Of a stretch of 64,000 nucleotides of DNA, positions 27,722-37,076 are shown piece by piece. The notes beneath the pieces are model-generated. The model did no database searches. It worked only from the letters and a program-made list of their open reading frames with translations, and was not told the origin of the DNA. Position 1 is the stretch's first letter. Every line of letters begins with the position of its first letter. Source of the DNA: Acidimicrobiia bacterium (lineage in GTDB: Bacteria > Actinomycetota > Acidimicrobiia > ATN3 > PSLF01). The DNA lies in NCBI GenBank assembly GCA_040289475.1, contig PSLF01000001.1, positions 186,942 to 250,941 on the forward strand. Reading direction: 5' to 3'. The translations under genes and the position numbers were made by a program.

Positions 27722-27826
27722 GGGTTGGATATTACCAGTGCGTATTGCAGGTGTACTTTCCCTTGGGGCTAGGTCTGTCCTCAAAGGTAGAGCTTCGCCC
27801 TAGACCGGCACGAAGGGGGCCAAGGT

Positions 27827-28705
27827 ATGACTACGAAGGAGCTGTATATTCCGACGAACGGGATCCGCTTGTACGCTGTCGAAGCGGGAGAGGGACCTCT
27901 AGTCTTGCTGCTTCACGGTTTCCCAGAATTCTGGTGGAGCTGGCACCACCAACTCGAGAAGATAGCCGAAGCGGGCTTTAAAGCAGTCGCAATAGACTTG
28001 CCAGGCTATGGTCGATCAGACAAGCCGGATACCAGGTACGACATTGTATTTCTCTCGGAGTGCATAGCTGGTATCCCTCGCCATTTCAGACGACGACAAA
28101 TGGCCATAGCGGGCCACGATTGGGGTGGAATCATTGTGTGGACGTTCGCCAGATTTCATCCTGAGTCGGTGGCAGCGGTAATAGGCGTAAACACGCCGGA
28201 CTTTCCCCGGCCTTCGGCCCCTCCCGTCCAGATCCTCCGAAGAATCAATCCTCATCAGCCTTCCTATATCGTCCAATTTCAGACACCTGGCGCCGCAGAG
28301 TACTTCATCGAGCAGGATATAGAGGCGTTCTTCCGCCTAATGTTCCTGGGTCCTGTGACCTGGCGTCGCGAGGTGTTTACGGACGAGGTGATAGAGATCT
28401 ACTGTGAACAGTTCCGCCCCTACGGTTCTCTGTCCCCTCCGCTCGACTACTACCGCAATCTCGACCGAAACTGGGAGTTGACGCAAGCGCTAGCGGGGAG
28501 GAAAATTACCGCTCCCGCTCTAATGATCATGGCCCAGAACGATCCCGTACTCACTCCGGCTATGGCTGAGGGAATGGAAGAGCGCGTCCCCAATTTGAAA
28601 AAGGTCCTCATCGAAGAGTGCGGACACTGGACACAGCTGGAACAACCCGTAAAAACTGGACAGGCGATGGTCGAGTTTCTCCGCTCCATTCCTGGATGGG
28701 ACTAG
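27827..28705 (+). CDS. Alpha/beta-hydrolase, epoxide hydrolase-like
   Basis: A 292-residue alpha/beta-hydrolase. Seen: LLLHGFPEFWWSWHHQ (HGFPE oxyanion motif of epoxide hydrolases), DLPGYGRSDKP, and the nucleophile elbow GHDWGG with Asp98, which marks the epoxide hydrolase/haloalkane dehalogenase branch rather than a Ser hydrolase. ECGHWTQLEQP supplies the catalytic His near the end. Trp in HDWGG favours epoxide hydrolase; a dehalogenase would usually also have Trp right after Asp, as here, so the two cannot be fully told apart. It is flanked by a gap of 105 bases after the ilvD-linked gene. Confidence 0.83.
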   Translation: MTTKELYIPTNGIRLYAVEAGEGPLVLLLHGFPEFWWSWHHQLEKIAEAGFKAVAIDLPGYGRSDKPDTRYDIVFLSECIAGIPRHFRRRQMAIAGHDWGGIIVWTFARFHPESVAAVIGVNTPDFPRPSAPPVQILRRINPHQPSYIVQFQTPGAAEYFIEQDIEAFFRLMFLGPVTWRREVFTDEVIEIYCEQFRPYGSLSPPLDYYRNLDRNWELTQALAGRKITAPALMIMAQNDPVLTPAMAEGMEERVPNLKKVLIEECGHWTQLEQPVKTGQAMVEFLRSIPGWD

Positions 28706-28726
28706 GACTACCTAGCTAAATCGGAC

Positions 28727-29491
28727 CTACAAAACGCAGGTTGTACGGGCTTGGAACTCGCTTACTATATCGAGATCGTCGCTGTAGATAGCGTCTACGC
28801 CAAGATGGCAGACCCTTTCCAAATCTTTCCTATCGTTCACATCCCACGCGAAAACTTGTAGTCCGAGACCGTGAGCTTTGTCGACTAGGCGCTGTGTCCA
28901 TGCAGAGTGGTGAGCGTTGAACGCATCGAGTCCTGCCGACGCCGCTTTGGTAATTCGTTTCTCCAGTAACCAGCCTGGCCTGTGAAACGGTGTCGAGTCA
29001 ACCAGCTTGACAGCAGGATTTTTCTTACGCCATGCCATCAGATACGAGTAGACAAAAGAACACAGCCACAATCGAGAGACAGCCGTTTCCCCACTCGATG
29101 AAGCCGCGTCGATAGCGAGTTCCCCAGCCCTACGTGTAAGCGAATCTAGCGAAACCTCCACGCTGTCACCGATACGCTCGTAAAAATCGTCGATAGTAGG
29201 AATGTAGTCGGGAAGTTTCGAGTATCGGGTTGAACGTATCGGACGCGGAACGAAGCGACCTTTTATAGACATGTCATGGTGTATTACACACACGCCGTCT
29301 CTTGTCACCCGGATGTCGGCTTCGATTCCACGAGCTCCGCGATTGACGGCTCGCTCGAATGCATCTAGGGTGTTTTCGATCACCGTTCTGCCGTCGTTAG
29401 TCCAGTGAATCCCGCCCCTATGCGCAAAGGCCAAGCCTCGTTTCTCGGTCAGGCTGCTTTCGTCAGGAACCCCAGAGGCTGCGTCGTTCAA
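28727..29491 (-). CDS. Glycerophosphodiester phosphodiesterase family protein
   Basis: A 254-residue GDPD protein. Seen: AHRGGIHW (catalytic His), ENTLDAFERAVNRGARGIEADIRVTRDGVCVIHHD, which in order gives Glu, the Glu-x-Asp metal pair and the second catalytic His. The C-terminal WDVNDRKDLERVCHLGVDAIYSDD matches the family end. It hydrolyses glycerophosphodiesters to glycerol-3-phosphate and an alcohol. No signal peptide, so probably cytoplasmic. The start is a TTG after AGGGAAAC; a better start was not found. It converges with the hydrolase gene and is divergent from the copper ATPase. Confidence 0.88.
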   Translation of the reverse strand: MNDAASGVPDESSLTEKRGLAFAHRGGIHWTNDGRTVIENTLDAFERAVNRGARGIEADIRVTRDGVCVIHHDMSIKGRFVPRPIRSTRYSKLPDYIPTIDDFYERIGDSVEVSLDSLTRRAGELAIDAASSSGETAVSRLWLCSFVYSYLMAWRKKNPAVKLVDSTPFHRPGWLLEKRITKAASAGLDAFNAHHSAWTQRLVDKAHGLGLQVFAWDVNDRKDLERVCHLGVDAIYSDDLDIVSEFQARTTCVL

Positions 29492-29577
29492 GCGGAAATG
29501 TTTCCCTGAATGTCGCCGTTATGCGTCTTAGGCTCGGTAAGCATTCTTCACACTGCATAACATGATAGGACTTCAAC

Positions 29578-31803
29578 ATGAGATGTCACGACACCCACAA
29601 CGCTGAGGCGTCCGATTTGAACCCCAGCGCTGCTCACCGGGTTGTAGCAACAGTTAGCACTCCTGTTTCTAAACCATCCTCAGCGGCGACTGCTTACACC
29701 TGCCCCATGCACCCAGAGGTCATACGGGACGGGCCCGGAGATTGCCCGACCTGCGGCATGGCACTCGAGCCCCAAACTGTCACGACGTCCGAGCCTCAGT
29801 CCAATCCAGAGCTTCTCGATATGTCGAGGCGCTTCTTCGTGTCAGCGGCAATCAGCATTCCCCTGGTAGTCCTTACTATGGGTCGGCTCTTGGCCAAAGG
29901 ACTGTTTTCCGATCTCCTCTCGCACAGGGCTCAGGCCTACCTCGAGCTTGTGCTGGCTACACCCGTATGCACTTGGGCTGCTTGGCCGTTTTATGTGCGA
30001 GCCATGGCTTCTATCAGAAACCGCAACCTCAATATGTTCACGCTCATAGGGCTGGGGGTTAGCGTTGCATTCGCCTACAGCGTTGTCGCCACCCTCATAC
30101 CGGGCGTATTTCCGGCATCTTTCCGAATAAACGGAGAGGTGGCAACGTATTTCGAGGCTGCTGCGGTTATCACCACTCTTGTTCTGCTGGGCCAGGTCCT
30201 CGAACTCAGGGCTCGCCAAAGAACGGGACAGGCGATCAGGGAACTCCTCGGAATGCAAGCCAAGACCGCACGAAGAATTGAAGCGGAAGGGGCCGAAATC
30301 GACGTCCCAATAGAAGTTGTGCAAGCCGGGGACATACTGAGGGTCAGGCCCGGCGAGAAGATTCCCGTCGATGGAGTAGTCGTCGAGGGCGCCAGCTCTG
30401 TGGACGAGTCCATGGTCACAGGAGAGCCGATACCCGTAGAGAAGAACCCTGGAGACAGGGTAATCGGCTCTACGGTCAATGGAACCGGTACATTGCTGAT
30501 CCGCGCAGAGAAGGTGGGATCGGAAACACTCCTGGCGAGGATAGTCGCCATGGTAGCGGACGCCCAGCGGAGCAAAGCCCCGATACAAAAGATGGCAGAC
30601 GCTGTAAGCGGATACTTCGTGCCCACGGTAGTCGCAATTGCCGCGGTGACGTTCGTGGTGTGGGCACTCGTTGGACCGCAGCCTCGGATGGCCTATGCGC
30701 TCGTCAACGCGGTAGCGGTTCTCATCATCGCTTGCCCTTGTGCCCTGGGGTTGGCAACCCCTATGTCGATCATGGTGGCTATGGGGATTGGTGCAAGGAT
30801 GGGAATCCTGTTCCGAAATGCCGAGGCAATCGAGGTTATGCGCCGAGTCGACACCGTTGTAGTGGACAAGACTGGAACCTTGACAGAGGGCAAACCCCGC
30901 CTGGTCGACGCGATTCCCCGCAGGGATGTAGATGATTCGCATCTCGTGGCAGTCGCTGCGTCCTTGGAGAAGGGGAGCGAGCACTCATTGGCAGAAGCGA
31001 TCGTACTTTGGGCAAAGATGAAGGGCATTGACTTGCCCAAGGCAGAAAGGTTCGAGTCTAGACCTGGCAAAGGAGTGGTGGGAATCGTCGATGGAGAACG
31101 AGTCGCTCTCGGTAATCGGGCGCTAATGGACGAGCTCGGCGTAGACGTGCGAGATCTCGCAGAGCCAGCCGAGGCTTTGAGCAAAGAGGGGCACACGGTG
31201 GTTTTCGTAGCATCGGGTGCTGAAGCTATCGGGTTGCTCGGCGTCGAAGACCCCATCAAAACGTCTACGCCCGAGGCTTTGAGGGCGCTGCACAACAACG
31301 GAATTCGGGTCGTAATGCTTACAGGAGACAACCGCACCACTGCAGAAGCCGTGGCAGCAAAACTCGGCATAGACGAGGTTTTCGCCGAGGTCCTTCCAGA
31401 TCAAAAAGCGGAAATCATCAGAAAACTACAAGCCGAGGGGAGAGTTGTCGCTATGGCAGGAGACGGCGTAAACGACGCACCTGCGCTCGCTCAGGCAGAT
31501 GTCGGAATTGCTATGGGCACCGGCACCGACGTTGCAATGGAAACCGGAAGTGTTACCTTGGTCAAGGGTGACCTAAGAGGGATAGTGCGTGCTCGCCTCT
31601 TGAGCAAGCACACAATGCGAAACATAAAGCAGAATCTTTTCTGGGCCTTTCTCTACAACGTGCTTGGGGTTCCCGTAGCTGCCGGAGTCCTCTACCCCTT
31701 CACCGGAGTCTTACTGAGTCCCGTAATTGCCGCCGCGGCAATGAGTTTCAGCTCAGTGTCTGTAATCGCAAATTCGCTGAGGCTGCGGCGGGTGGCAATC
31801 TAG
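29578..31803 (+). CDS. copA: Copper-translocating P1B-type ATPase
   Basis: A 741-residue P-type ATPase. The N-terminus does not have the usual MxCxxC HMA domain. It has the short heavy-metal-binding module YTCPMHPEV...[10 protein letters not shown] (about residues 39-68). Eight transmembrane helices follow. Seen: the TGEPIPVEK phosphatase loop, the intramembrane [11 protein letters not shown] (Cys386-Pro-Cys388), the phosphorylation site Asp430 in [11 protein letters not shown], and [14 protein letters not shown]. The last helices have [15 protein letters not shown] and [17 protein letters not shown], the Met/Ser pattern of Cu(I) exporters. It would remove copper from the cell. No csoR or chaperone gene is beside it. 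Confidence 0.93.
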   Translation: MRCHDTHNAEASDLNPSAAHRVVATVSTPVSKPSSAATAYTCPMHPEVIRDGPGDCPTCGMALEPQTVTTSEPQSNPELLDMSRRFFVSAAISIPLVVLTMGRLLAKGLFSDLLSHRAQAYLELVLATPVCTWAAWPFYVRAMASIRNRNLNMFTLIGLGVSVAFAYSVVATLIPGVFPASFRINGEVATYFEAAAVITTLVLLGQVLELRARQRTGQAIRELLGMQAKTARRIEAEGAEIDVPIEVVQAGDILRVRPGEKIPVDGVVVEGASSVDESMVTGEPIPVEKNPGDRVIGSTVNGTGTLLIRAEKVGSETLLARIVAMVADAQRSKAPIQKMADAVSGYFVPTVVAIAAVTFVVWALVGPQPRMAYALVNAVAVLIIACPCALGLATPMSIMVAMGIGARMGILFRNAEAIEVMRRVDTVVVDKTGTLTEGKPRLVDAIPRRDVDDSHLVAVAASLEKGSEHSLAEAIVLWAKMKGIDLPKAERFESRPGKGVVGIVDGERVALGNRALMDELGVDVRDLAEPAEALSKEGHTVVFVASGAEAIGLLGVEDPIKTSTPEALRALHNNGIRVVMLTGDNRTTAEAVAAKLGIDEVFAEVLPDQKAEIIRKLQAEGRVVAMAGDGVNDAPALAQADVGIAMGTGTDVAMETGSVTLVKGDLRGIVRARLLSKHTMRNIKQNLFWAFLYNVLGVPVAAGVLYPFTGVLLSPVIAAAAMSFSSVSVIANSLRLRRVAI

Positions 31804-31896
31804 GGTTTGTAAATTCGCCACGCCGCGTCAGAAAAAATCTCAGTACTCTTATAGAGGCCTATAGAGGCCGCGGGCGTCTCAGTTGGAAGGCGCCTC

Positions 31897-31938
31897 ATGA
31901 CAGAGAGATGTCCGATGCTTCCTCAGGAGCCTAAATGA
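31897..31938 (+). CDS. Possible 13-codon upstream ORF coupled to ilvB
   Basis: ATG at 31897, six bases after GGAAGG, encodes a 13-residue peptide ([13 protein letters not shown]) whose stop overlaps the ilvB start (ATGA). The ilvB ribosome-binding site CAGGAG lies inside it. It could couple ilvB translation to the leader. It has only one branched-chain codon, so it is not a classic attenuation peptide. It may be chance. Confidence 0.35.
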   Translation: MTERCPMLPQEPK

Positions 31939-33689
31939 AGATCACCGGGGCCGAGGCACTCATCAAATCGCTCGAGCAAGTTGGTGTGGAAGTCATATTT
32001 GGACTGCCTGGCGGCGCGATCCTTCCCGTATACGACCCCCTGATCGAGTCGAGTATACGACACATACTGGTGCGTCACGAGCAGGGCGCTGGGCATGCAG
32101 CCGAAGGATATGCTTGGGCCACCGGAAAACCCGGTGTCGCAATGGTCACGAGCGGCCCCGGCGCTACGAACATCGTTACGCCTCTCGCCGACGCTTACAT
32201 GGATTCGGTCCCAATAGTTGTTATCACCGGACAGGTGCCATCCAGAGTTATCGGATCCGATGCTTTCCAGGAGTGCGACACTACTGGCATCACGATGCCG
32301 ATTACCAAACACAACTACTTGATTACACGCCCCGATGAAATTCCCGATGTCGTCGCAGAGGCGTTCTACATTGCAACTACAGGGAGGCCTGGCCCGGTCC
32401 TCATCGATGTCCCCAAAGACATCTCTCAGGCTGAAACCACTTGGCACTGGCCCAGTCAAATTGACTTGCCCGGCTACAAGCCCACAACCCGAGGTCATCC
32501 CCGCCAGATCAGAGAGGCGGCAAGGCTGATTTTGTCGTCCAAACGCCCTGTCATATATGCGGGTGGCGGGATTGTAAAAAGCCGAGCGGCCGAAGAGCTG
32601 AGAGAGCTAGTCGAGCTTTTGGATCTTCCTGTGGTTACCACGCTGATGGGAAGAGGCGTGATCCCAGACGACCATCCGCTGTGCCTGGGAATGCCCGGAA
32701 TGCATGGCAATTACACCGCAGTGACCTCGATGCAAAAGGCCGACTTGCTAATCGCTCTTGGCGTTCGCTTCGACGACCGGGTGACCGGGAAGGTCGATGC
32801 GTTTGCTCCGCATGCGAAGGTCATACACGCCGACATCGACCCGGCAGAGCTAGGGAAGGTCAGGCGGCCTGACGTGCCGATCGTGGGAGAGGCAAAACAA
32901 GTCATCGCGGAACTCCTTAAAAGTATCCGTGTCGAGCTTGAGAAGCGATCCAAGCCCGATCTTAGCGAGTGGTGGGCACAGCTGCGTGAGTGGCAGAGAA
33001 AGTACCCCCTGCAGTATGACCAGAACTCGCGAGGGCCCCTCAAGGGCCAGTTTGTCGTAGAAAAGCTCTACGAGGTCACTGGCGGAGACTGCTTCTTGGT
33101 AGCCGGAGTGGGCCAGCACCAGATGTGGGCCAGCCAATACTGGCACTTCAACAAGCCCTACCACTGGATCAACTCCGGGGGCTTGGGAACGATGGGCTTT
33201 GCAATTCCCGCTGCTATAGGAGCCAAGGTTGGGTGCCCGGACGAAACCGTGTGGGCTATAGATGGCGACGGATGCTTCCAGATGACAGCCCAGGAACTGA
33301 TAACGGCAACAGTTCACGGAGTTCCCATAAAAGTGGCTGTCTTGAACAACGCCTATCTCGGCATGGTACGCCAGTGGCAAGAGCTCTTCTACGACGAGCG
33401 ATACTCAGAAGTAGAACTCGGGTACGAGATCCCCAACTACGTCAAGTGGGCAGAGGCCATGGGGTGCTACGGGTTCCGAGTAGAAAACCCCGACGATGTT
33501 CAGCCAACCCTTGAAAAAGCACACTCCATAACAGACCGCCCCGTCGTCATCGACTTCAGGATCGACTACACCGAGCATGTTTATCCTATGGTTCCAGCAG
33601 GAGCGAGCAACGACGAGATCATCCTTTCCAAAGAGGAGGATCCCGACGCTCGAGAAGATCACATCCCTGCCGAAGGAGACACCCGATAG
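31935..33689 (+). CDS. ilvB: Acetolactate synthase, large (catalytic) subunit
   Basis: Thiamine-diphosphate enzyme joining pyruvate to pyruvate or 2-ketobutyrate, first shared step of Val/Leu/Ile synthesis. Seen: [15 protein letters not shown], the catalytic Glu in [15 protein letters not shown], the ThDP-binding motif [12 protein letters not shown] ending with [12 protein letters not shown], and [11 protein letters not shown]. At 584 residues it is the usual anabolic length. ATG after CAGGAGCCTAA. ilvN follows after 72 bases. No ilvC follows; the ketol-acid reductoisomerase must lie elsewhere. Confidence 0.95.
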   Translation: MKITGAEALIKSLEQVGVEVIFGLPGGAILPVYDPLIESSIRHILVRHEQGAGHAAEGYAWATGKPGVAMVTSGPGATNIVTPLADAYMDSVPIVVITGQVPSRVIGSDAFQECDTTGITMPITKHNYLITRPDEIPDVVAEAFYIATTGRPGPVLIDVPKDISQAETTWHWPSQIDLPGYKPTTRGHPRQIREAARLILSSKRPVIYAGGGIVKSRAAEELRELVELLDLPVVTTLMGRGVIPDDHPLCLGMPGMHGNYTAVTSMQKADLLIALGVRFDDRVTGKVDAFAPHAKVIHADIDPAELGKVRRPDVPIVGEAKQVIAELLKSIRVELEKRSKPDLSEWWAQLREWQRKYPLQYDQNSRGPLKGQFVVEKLYEVTGGDCFLVAGVGQHQMWASQYWHFNKPYHWINSGGLGTMGFAIPAAIGAKVGCPDETVWAIDGDGCFQMTAQELITATVHGVPIKVAVLNNAYLGMVRQWQELFYDERYSEVELGYEIPNYVKWAEAMGCYGFRVENPDDVQPTLEKAHSITDRPVVIDFRIDYTEHVYPMVPAGASNDEIILSKEEDPDAREDHIPAEGDTR

Positions 33690-33761
33690 GCAGGAGTCTC
33701 AGGCGAAAACGGTCGCTTAGGGAGAGTCTCGCTCGGATGTTTACGACCGGGGAGGGCACCG

Positions 33762-34313
33762 ATGACACACCCTGAAAACCCAGAATCCAGGATGCGAATT
33801 ATTTCGGTGTTGGTGGAAAACAAGCCCAGAGTTTTGGCTCGAGTAGCCGGGCTGTTTGCCAGACGGGGATTTAACATTCACTCGCTCGCAGTCGCCCCCA
33901 CTGACAACCCAGCCCTATCCAGAATGACCATAGTGGCCTTCGGAGACGACAGAACTACAGAACAGATGACCAAGCAGCTCAACAAGCTCATCAATGTCAT
34001 AAAGGTCGTCGAGCTATCGGAGAGCACGGCTGTTAGCCGAGAGCTGATGCTAATACAGGTGCAGGCAGCCCCTGAAACGCGGGCTCAGCTTATAGAAATT
34101 TCGGACGTATTCAGAGCCAAGGTCGTAGATGTCGGAGCAGACTCGCTGATAATCGAGTGCACTGGGACACCCGACAAAATCCACGCACTAGAGGATCTGC
34201 TTAGGCCCTACGGCATCATCGAGATGACGAAGACGGGGCGAATCGCTCTACAGCGCGGCCCGAAGGTAAAACCGGCTCGAGTGATTAGGGCGGCCAACAA
34301 GGCTACAGCCTGA
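33762..34313 (+). CDS. ilvN: Acetolactate synthase, small (regulatory) subunit
   Basis: Regulatory partner of IlvB giving valine feedback. The N-terminal ACT domain reads RIISVLVENKPRVLARVAGL, FARRGFNIHSLAVAPTDNP and SRMTIV; the C-terminal domain reads SRELMLIQVQAAPETRAQL and DSLIIECTGTPDKI. Length 183 is slightly above normal through a short basic tail (KVKPARVIRAANKATA). A strong GGGGAGG precedes the ATG. It ends the ilvB-ilvN pair; a hairpin follows before a convergent gene. Confidence 0.94.
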   Translation: MTHPENPESRMRIISVLVENKPRVLARVAGLFARRGFNIHSLAVAPTDNPALSRMTIVAFGDDRTTEQMTKQLNKLINVIKVVELSESTAVSRELMLIQVQAAPETRAQLIEISDVFRAKVVDVGADSLIIECTGTPDKIHALEDLLRPYGIIEMTKTGRIALQRGPKVKPARVIRAANKATA

Positions 34314-34340
34314 AAGCTGTCCTATACCCGCCAGGAGAGG

Positions 34341-34360
34341 CAACCGCCTGGAGGTGGTTG
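34341..34360. terminator. Hairpin between convergent ilvN and DUF45 gene
   Basis: CAACCGCC-TGGA-GGTGGTTG: eight base pairs including one G-U, four-base loop, lying in the 62-base gap between two convergent stop codons. No T run on either side, so termination is plausible, not shown. Confidence 0.4.
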
Positions 34361-34375
34361 TGTGAAAGCGCCATC

Positions 34376-34993
34376 TCATGCTTGGTGTCCCTCTGCTATT
34401 CCCCTCTGAGCCCATCCCATCAGATATCCCTTGGCCAACTCGGCCTTCTCGTACCTAGCCACAAGGTCCCAAAACCGCTTCCCGTGCGAGGGTTCGATGA
34501 GATGTGCTAGCTCGTGAACAAGAATGTAGTCCTGGACCCACTTCGGAAAAATCCGGATCTCAGTAGATACCCGGATTTCCTTTGTGTCGGGACTACAGGA
34601 CCCGTACATTGTTTTCGAGGATCGAATCAACTTTAGTCCTTTCCAGCGAAGTTTCCCTTCAAAGTACCGCTGGTTTAGTCGCTCAGCTCTCCTCTGTAAG
34701 GCTCGCAGGAGTTCGTCTGCGTCGGCGGAGAACCTGTGGTCGAGACGAGCTTTCATCTTGGCGATCCAGTGATCTTCCGCTTTTTTCGGCAAGTCGGCGG
34801 GAAGATAAACGTGCAGTTCTTTCCCGACTAGCTTGGCCTCTACCGTGACCTTTCGTCTCGGGGACCTATGAACTACGACTCGATACTCGGTATGTGCTCG
34901 CTTGGTTCGGGTGGCGTCTCCCAATCCGCCTCCTCTCCTCTCCTTACTCACCTCTCTGGGAGCTGTCGAAAGATTGTGTGTTTGTTTTTCCAC
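34376..34993 (-). CDS. DUF45 / YgjP-like zinc metallopeptidase-like protein
   Basis: A 205-residue protein. The C-terminal half has the zinc signature LVHELAHLIEPSHGKRFWDLV, with two His and one Glu in HELAH and a third His in PSHGKRFW, as in the DUF45/YgjP/SprT-like gluzincins. YGSCSPDTKEIRVSTEIRIFP just before is also typical. The N-terminal part (YRVVVHRSPRRKVTVEAKLV) forms the usual beta strands. The first 35 residues are polar and basic, so the real start may be later. Family members are often next to restriction or repair genes, but none is here. Peptidase activity is likely by motif; the substrate is unknown. Confidence 0.82.
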   Translation of the reverse strand: MEKQTHNLSTAPREVSKERRGGGLGDATRTKRAHTEYRVVVHRSPRRKVTVEAKLVGKELHVYLPADLPKKAEDHWIAKMKARLDHRFSADADELLRALQRRAERLNQRYFEGKLRWKGLKLIRSSKTMYGSCSPDTKEIRVSTEIRIFPKWVQDYILVHELAHLIEPSHGKRFWDLVARYEKAELAKGYLMGWAQRGIAEGHQA

Positions 34994-35290
34994 TCGCAGT
35001 GTCTCGAAAAATTAGTCCGGATGTACCAATTCCGAATATCGCAAATTGACCATCCCTCACAGACGAGGACTAGCTAGCACCCGTTTTCGCATCCAACGCG
35101 GACAAGGATAGCCACCCTCTATACGGCCCGGAGCCAAAGTGGAGATGGCTTGCAAATAGAGTTACCCTTTTCCATCTGGCATGGGGTCGTGTACCGGTCG
35201 GTAAACTTAATCGCTATTGCTCCTTGGAGTTACCCGCTGAGGAGTCGACAGCGAATAAGCTTGGTTGTTTCCGTCTAAGGAGGATCCCAG
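34994..35290. promoter_or_regulatory. Divergent intergenic region with palindrome TACCGGTCGGTA
   Basis: About 300 bases between the DUF45 gene and the MaoC gene. It includes an inverted repeat TACCG-GT-CGGTA (35192-35203), about 90 bases before the MaoC start, which looks like a TetR-type operator core. Nothing else supportable is seen here. Confidence 0.35.
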
Positions 35291-36142
35291 ATGCCGCTGA
35301 ACAGGGAGGCAGTAGGTCGAGAGACCGACGAGTTTACATACGAAGTTACCGCCGATAAGACCATCGCTTACGCAAAGGCTACTAACGAGCAGAATCCTAT
35401 CTTCTTGGACGAAAACAGAGAGGGCGGCATTATTGCTCCCCCGATATTCAGCGTGGTTCCCGCTTGGCAAGCCTCCGGGGCAGCTATGTCGCAGGTCGTC
35501 CCATCGTCCGACTTCCCTCGCCTCGTACATGGTGAACAGGACATGTGGTTTTACAACCCGGTCAGGCCTGGGGACAAACTAACCTCCAAAGCCAAGGTCA
35601 TTTCGGTGGAAGAGAAAGCCACTGGAGAGACTGCTACAGCCGAAGTAACTACAAAAAGGCAGGACGGCGAAGTAACAACTGTCTCGAGAATGACAATATT
35701 TATCCGAGGCACTGGATCCGGTCAGCGCCAGCCGAAACCGCCTGAACCCGATCGAGGCCAGCCAGTGGCCGAAGCTACTCAGAAGATCGACGAAGACCAA
35801 ACCTTCCGATATGCCGAGGCCTCTGGAGATCGGAATCCGATACACCTTGACGAGAACTTTGCCAAGTCAGTCGGTCTCCCCGGCATCATCAATCATGGCT
35901 TGTGTACGATGGCTTTTGTTTCCCGGGCTGCGATAGAAGCGCTTGCAGACAACAACCCACTTAGGCTCCGACGCCTCAAGGTGCGCTTCTCCAGACCCGT
36001 GCTTCCGGGCCAAAAGATTACTACGCGCTTTTGGGAGGCAGGGGAAGCCGACGGGGACAAGGTCTACGAGTTCGAGACCGTGAACGAGGAGGGGGTCGCG
36101 GTCATAAAAGAGGGCATTGCTCACATCGCCCCAGGCTCATAG
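35291..36142 (+). CDS. Double-hotdog MaoC-like (R)-specific enoyl-CoA hydratase
   Basis: A 283-residue protein of two hotdog domains joined by a Pro-rich linker (RQPKPPEPDRGQP). The N-terminal half (FAS1_DH/MaoC_N type) has TIAYAKATNEQNPIF and PPIFSVVPAWQ. The C-terminal half has the hydratase-2 motif YAEASGDRNPIHLDENFAKS, with the catalytic Asp and His, and GIINHGLCTMAF. This arrangement is common in actinobacterial hydratases that act in fatty acid or sterol metabolism; HadAB of mycobacteria splits the same two domains into two proteins. ATG after AAGGAGG. A membrane protein follows after 52 bases. Confidence 0.87.
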   Translation: MPLNREAVGRETDEFTYEVTADKTIAYAKATNEQNPIFLDENREGGIIAPPIFSVVPAWQASGAAMSQVVPSSDFPRLVHGEQDMWFYNPVRPGDKLTSKAKVISVEEKATGETATAEVTTKRQDGEVTTVSRMTIFIRGTGSGQRQPKPPEPDRGQPVAEATQKIDEDQTFRYAEASGDRNPIHLDENFAKSVGLPGIINHGLCTMAFVSRAAIEALADNNPLRLRRLKVRFSRPVLPGQKITTRFWEAGEADGDKVYEFETVNEEGVAVIKEGIAHIAPGS

Positions 36143-36194
36143 CTTCCGTATAACGCACCGAGGACGACCGGTAAGGTAAGGGCTTCCGGCGTGA

Positions 36195-37076
36195 TTGACA
36201 GGCGAGGGAGTATTGGCAATCCACAGCAGCCAACGTCCAGTAAATGAACTGGCCGAGATTCCCCCCAGAGACCCCGGGCTCTTTCTCATTCCGGCACTTG
36301 GTCTCGCGTGCGTAATTTCGGTTTTTATTGGCCCGGCGTTAGTTGCCATACCGTTGGCAGTAGCCGCGGCGGCAGCTGCGGTTCCCTACAGGCAATGTAT
36401 GGAGGCAAGGGCGGTGAAGGTCTCCACTGGCTTCGTTGCCGCCGGAAGCGCCCTCGTTACCGTGGTAGCCGGCGTTCGCCCGGCTCTTTTCCTGTTCGCG
36501 ACGGTAATTTGTTTGTTTGCCGCAGCTGTCATCTCTATGACAAAGCTCGAAGGAGGGGGGGTTGCCGACTCGCTTTTCGCGTCTTTTCTGGGAATCGCTT
36601 TGCTGGGGATAGCTCCGTCACACCTTGCACTTATAGCCAACTCTCCTTTCGCAGGAGGCGAGACCACAGGACGGGCCTTAGCCGTGGTGGTGATAATCAC
36701 CGGTGCCGCAGCTCTAGGTGCAGCGTCGTTTGCCAGCCACTCTCTCCAAGCACGCTCAACAGGTGGAGCGATTCTTGGAGGAGAGTTAGGCGCAGATTTG
36801 GCGGGGCTTCTCTCTGCCATCCTGGTCTCGCTAATCGCTTCGACGATAAAAAGGCCGCGCGGATCTGCTTTAGACTACCTACTGCTAGCTGTGGTCGTTG
36901 CCGCAGTAGTCGCTGCGGGCCGTCGTCTAACCTCTACGCTGACCTCTGGAGGTACAGACGTCCAAGAAATGGTCTGGCCGCAAAAAATCGGTGATGCATA
37001 CTCCTTGAAAATCTTTGTTCCCATCTCTCTTTCATTTGCAGCAACGTACTATCTGGCAAAGATCGTATTCGTGTGA
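36195..37076 (+). CDS. Hypothetical multi-pass membrane protein
   Basis: A 293-residue protein with a polar start and seven or eight hydrophobic helices (for example LFLIPALGLACVISVFIGPA and ALVAIPLAVAAAAAAVPYRQ). The topology and a Gly-rich STGGAILGGELGADLAGLL stretch recall phosphatidate cytidylyltransferase (CdsA), but the CdsA C-terminal signature is missing, so I do not call it that. The TTG at 36195 may be replaced by the TTG at 36213, which follows GAGGGAG. It overlaps the next gene by four bases (GTGA), so the two are probably made together. Function unknown. Confidence 0.6.
   Translation: MTGEGVLAIHSSQRPVNELAEIPPRDPGLFLIPALGLACVISVFIGPALVAIPLAVAAAAAAVPYRQCMEARAVKVSTGFVAAGSALVTVVAGVRPALFLFATVICLFAAAVISMTKLEGGGVADSLFASFLGIALLGIAPSHLALIANSPFAGGETTGRALAVVVIITGAAALGAASFASHSLQARSTGGAILGGELGADLAGLLSAILVSLIASTIKRPRGSALDYLLLAVVVAAVVAAGRRLTSTLTSGGTDVQEMVWPQKIGDAYSLKIFVPISLSFAATYYLAKIVFV

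Noticed and set aside
31804-31934. Branched-chain amino acid attenuator before ilvB
   Set aside because: The short ORF has only one Leu codon and no terminator hairpin was found.
36195-37076. CdsA (phosphatidate cytidylyltransferase)
   Set aside because: Helix pattern is similar, but the conserved C-terminal signature with the paired acidic residues is absent.
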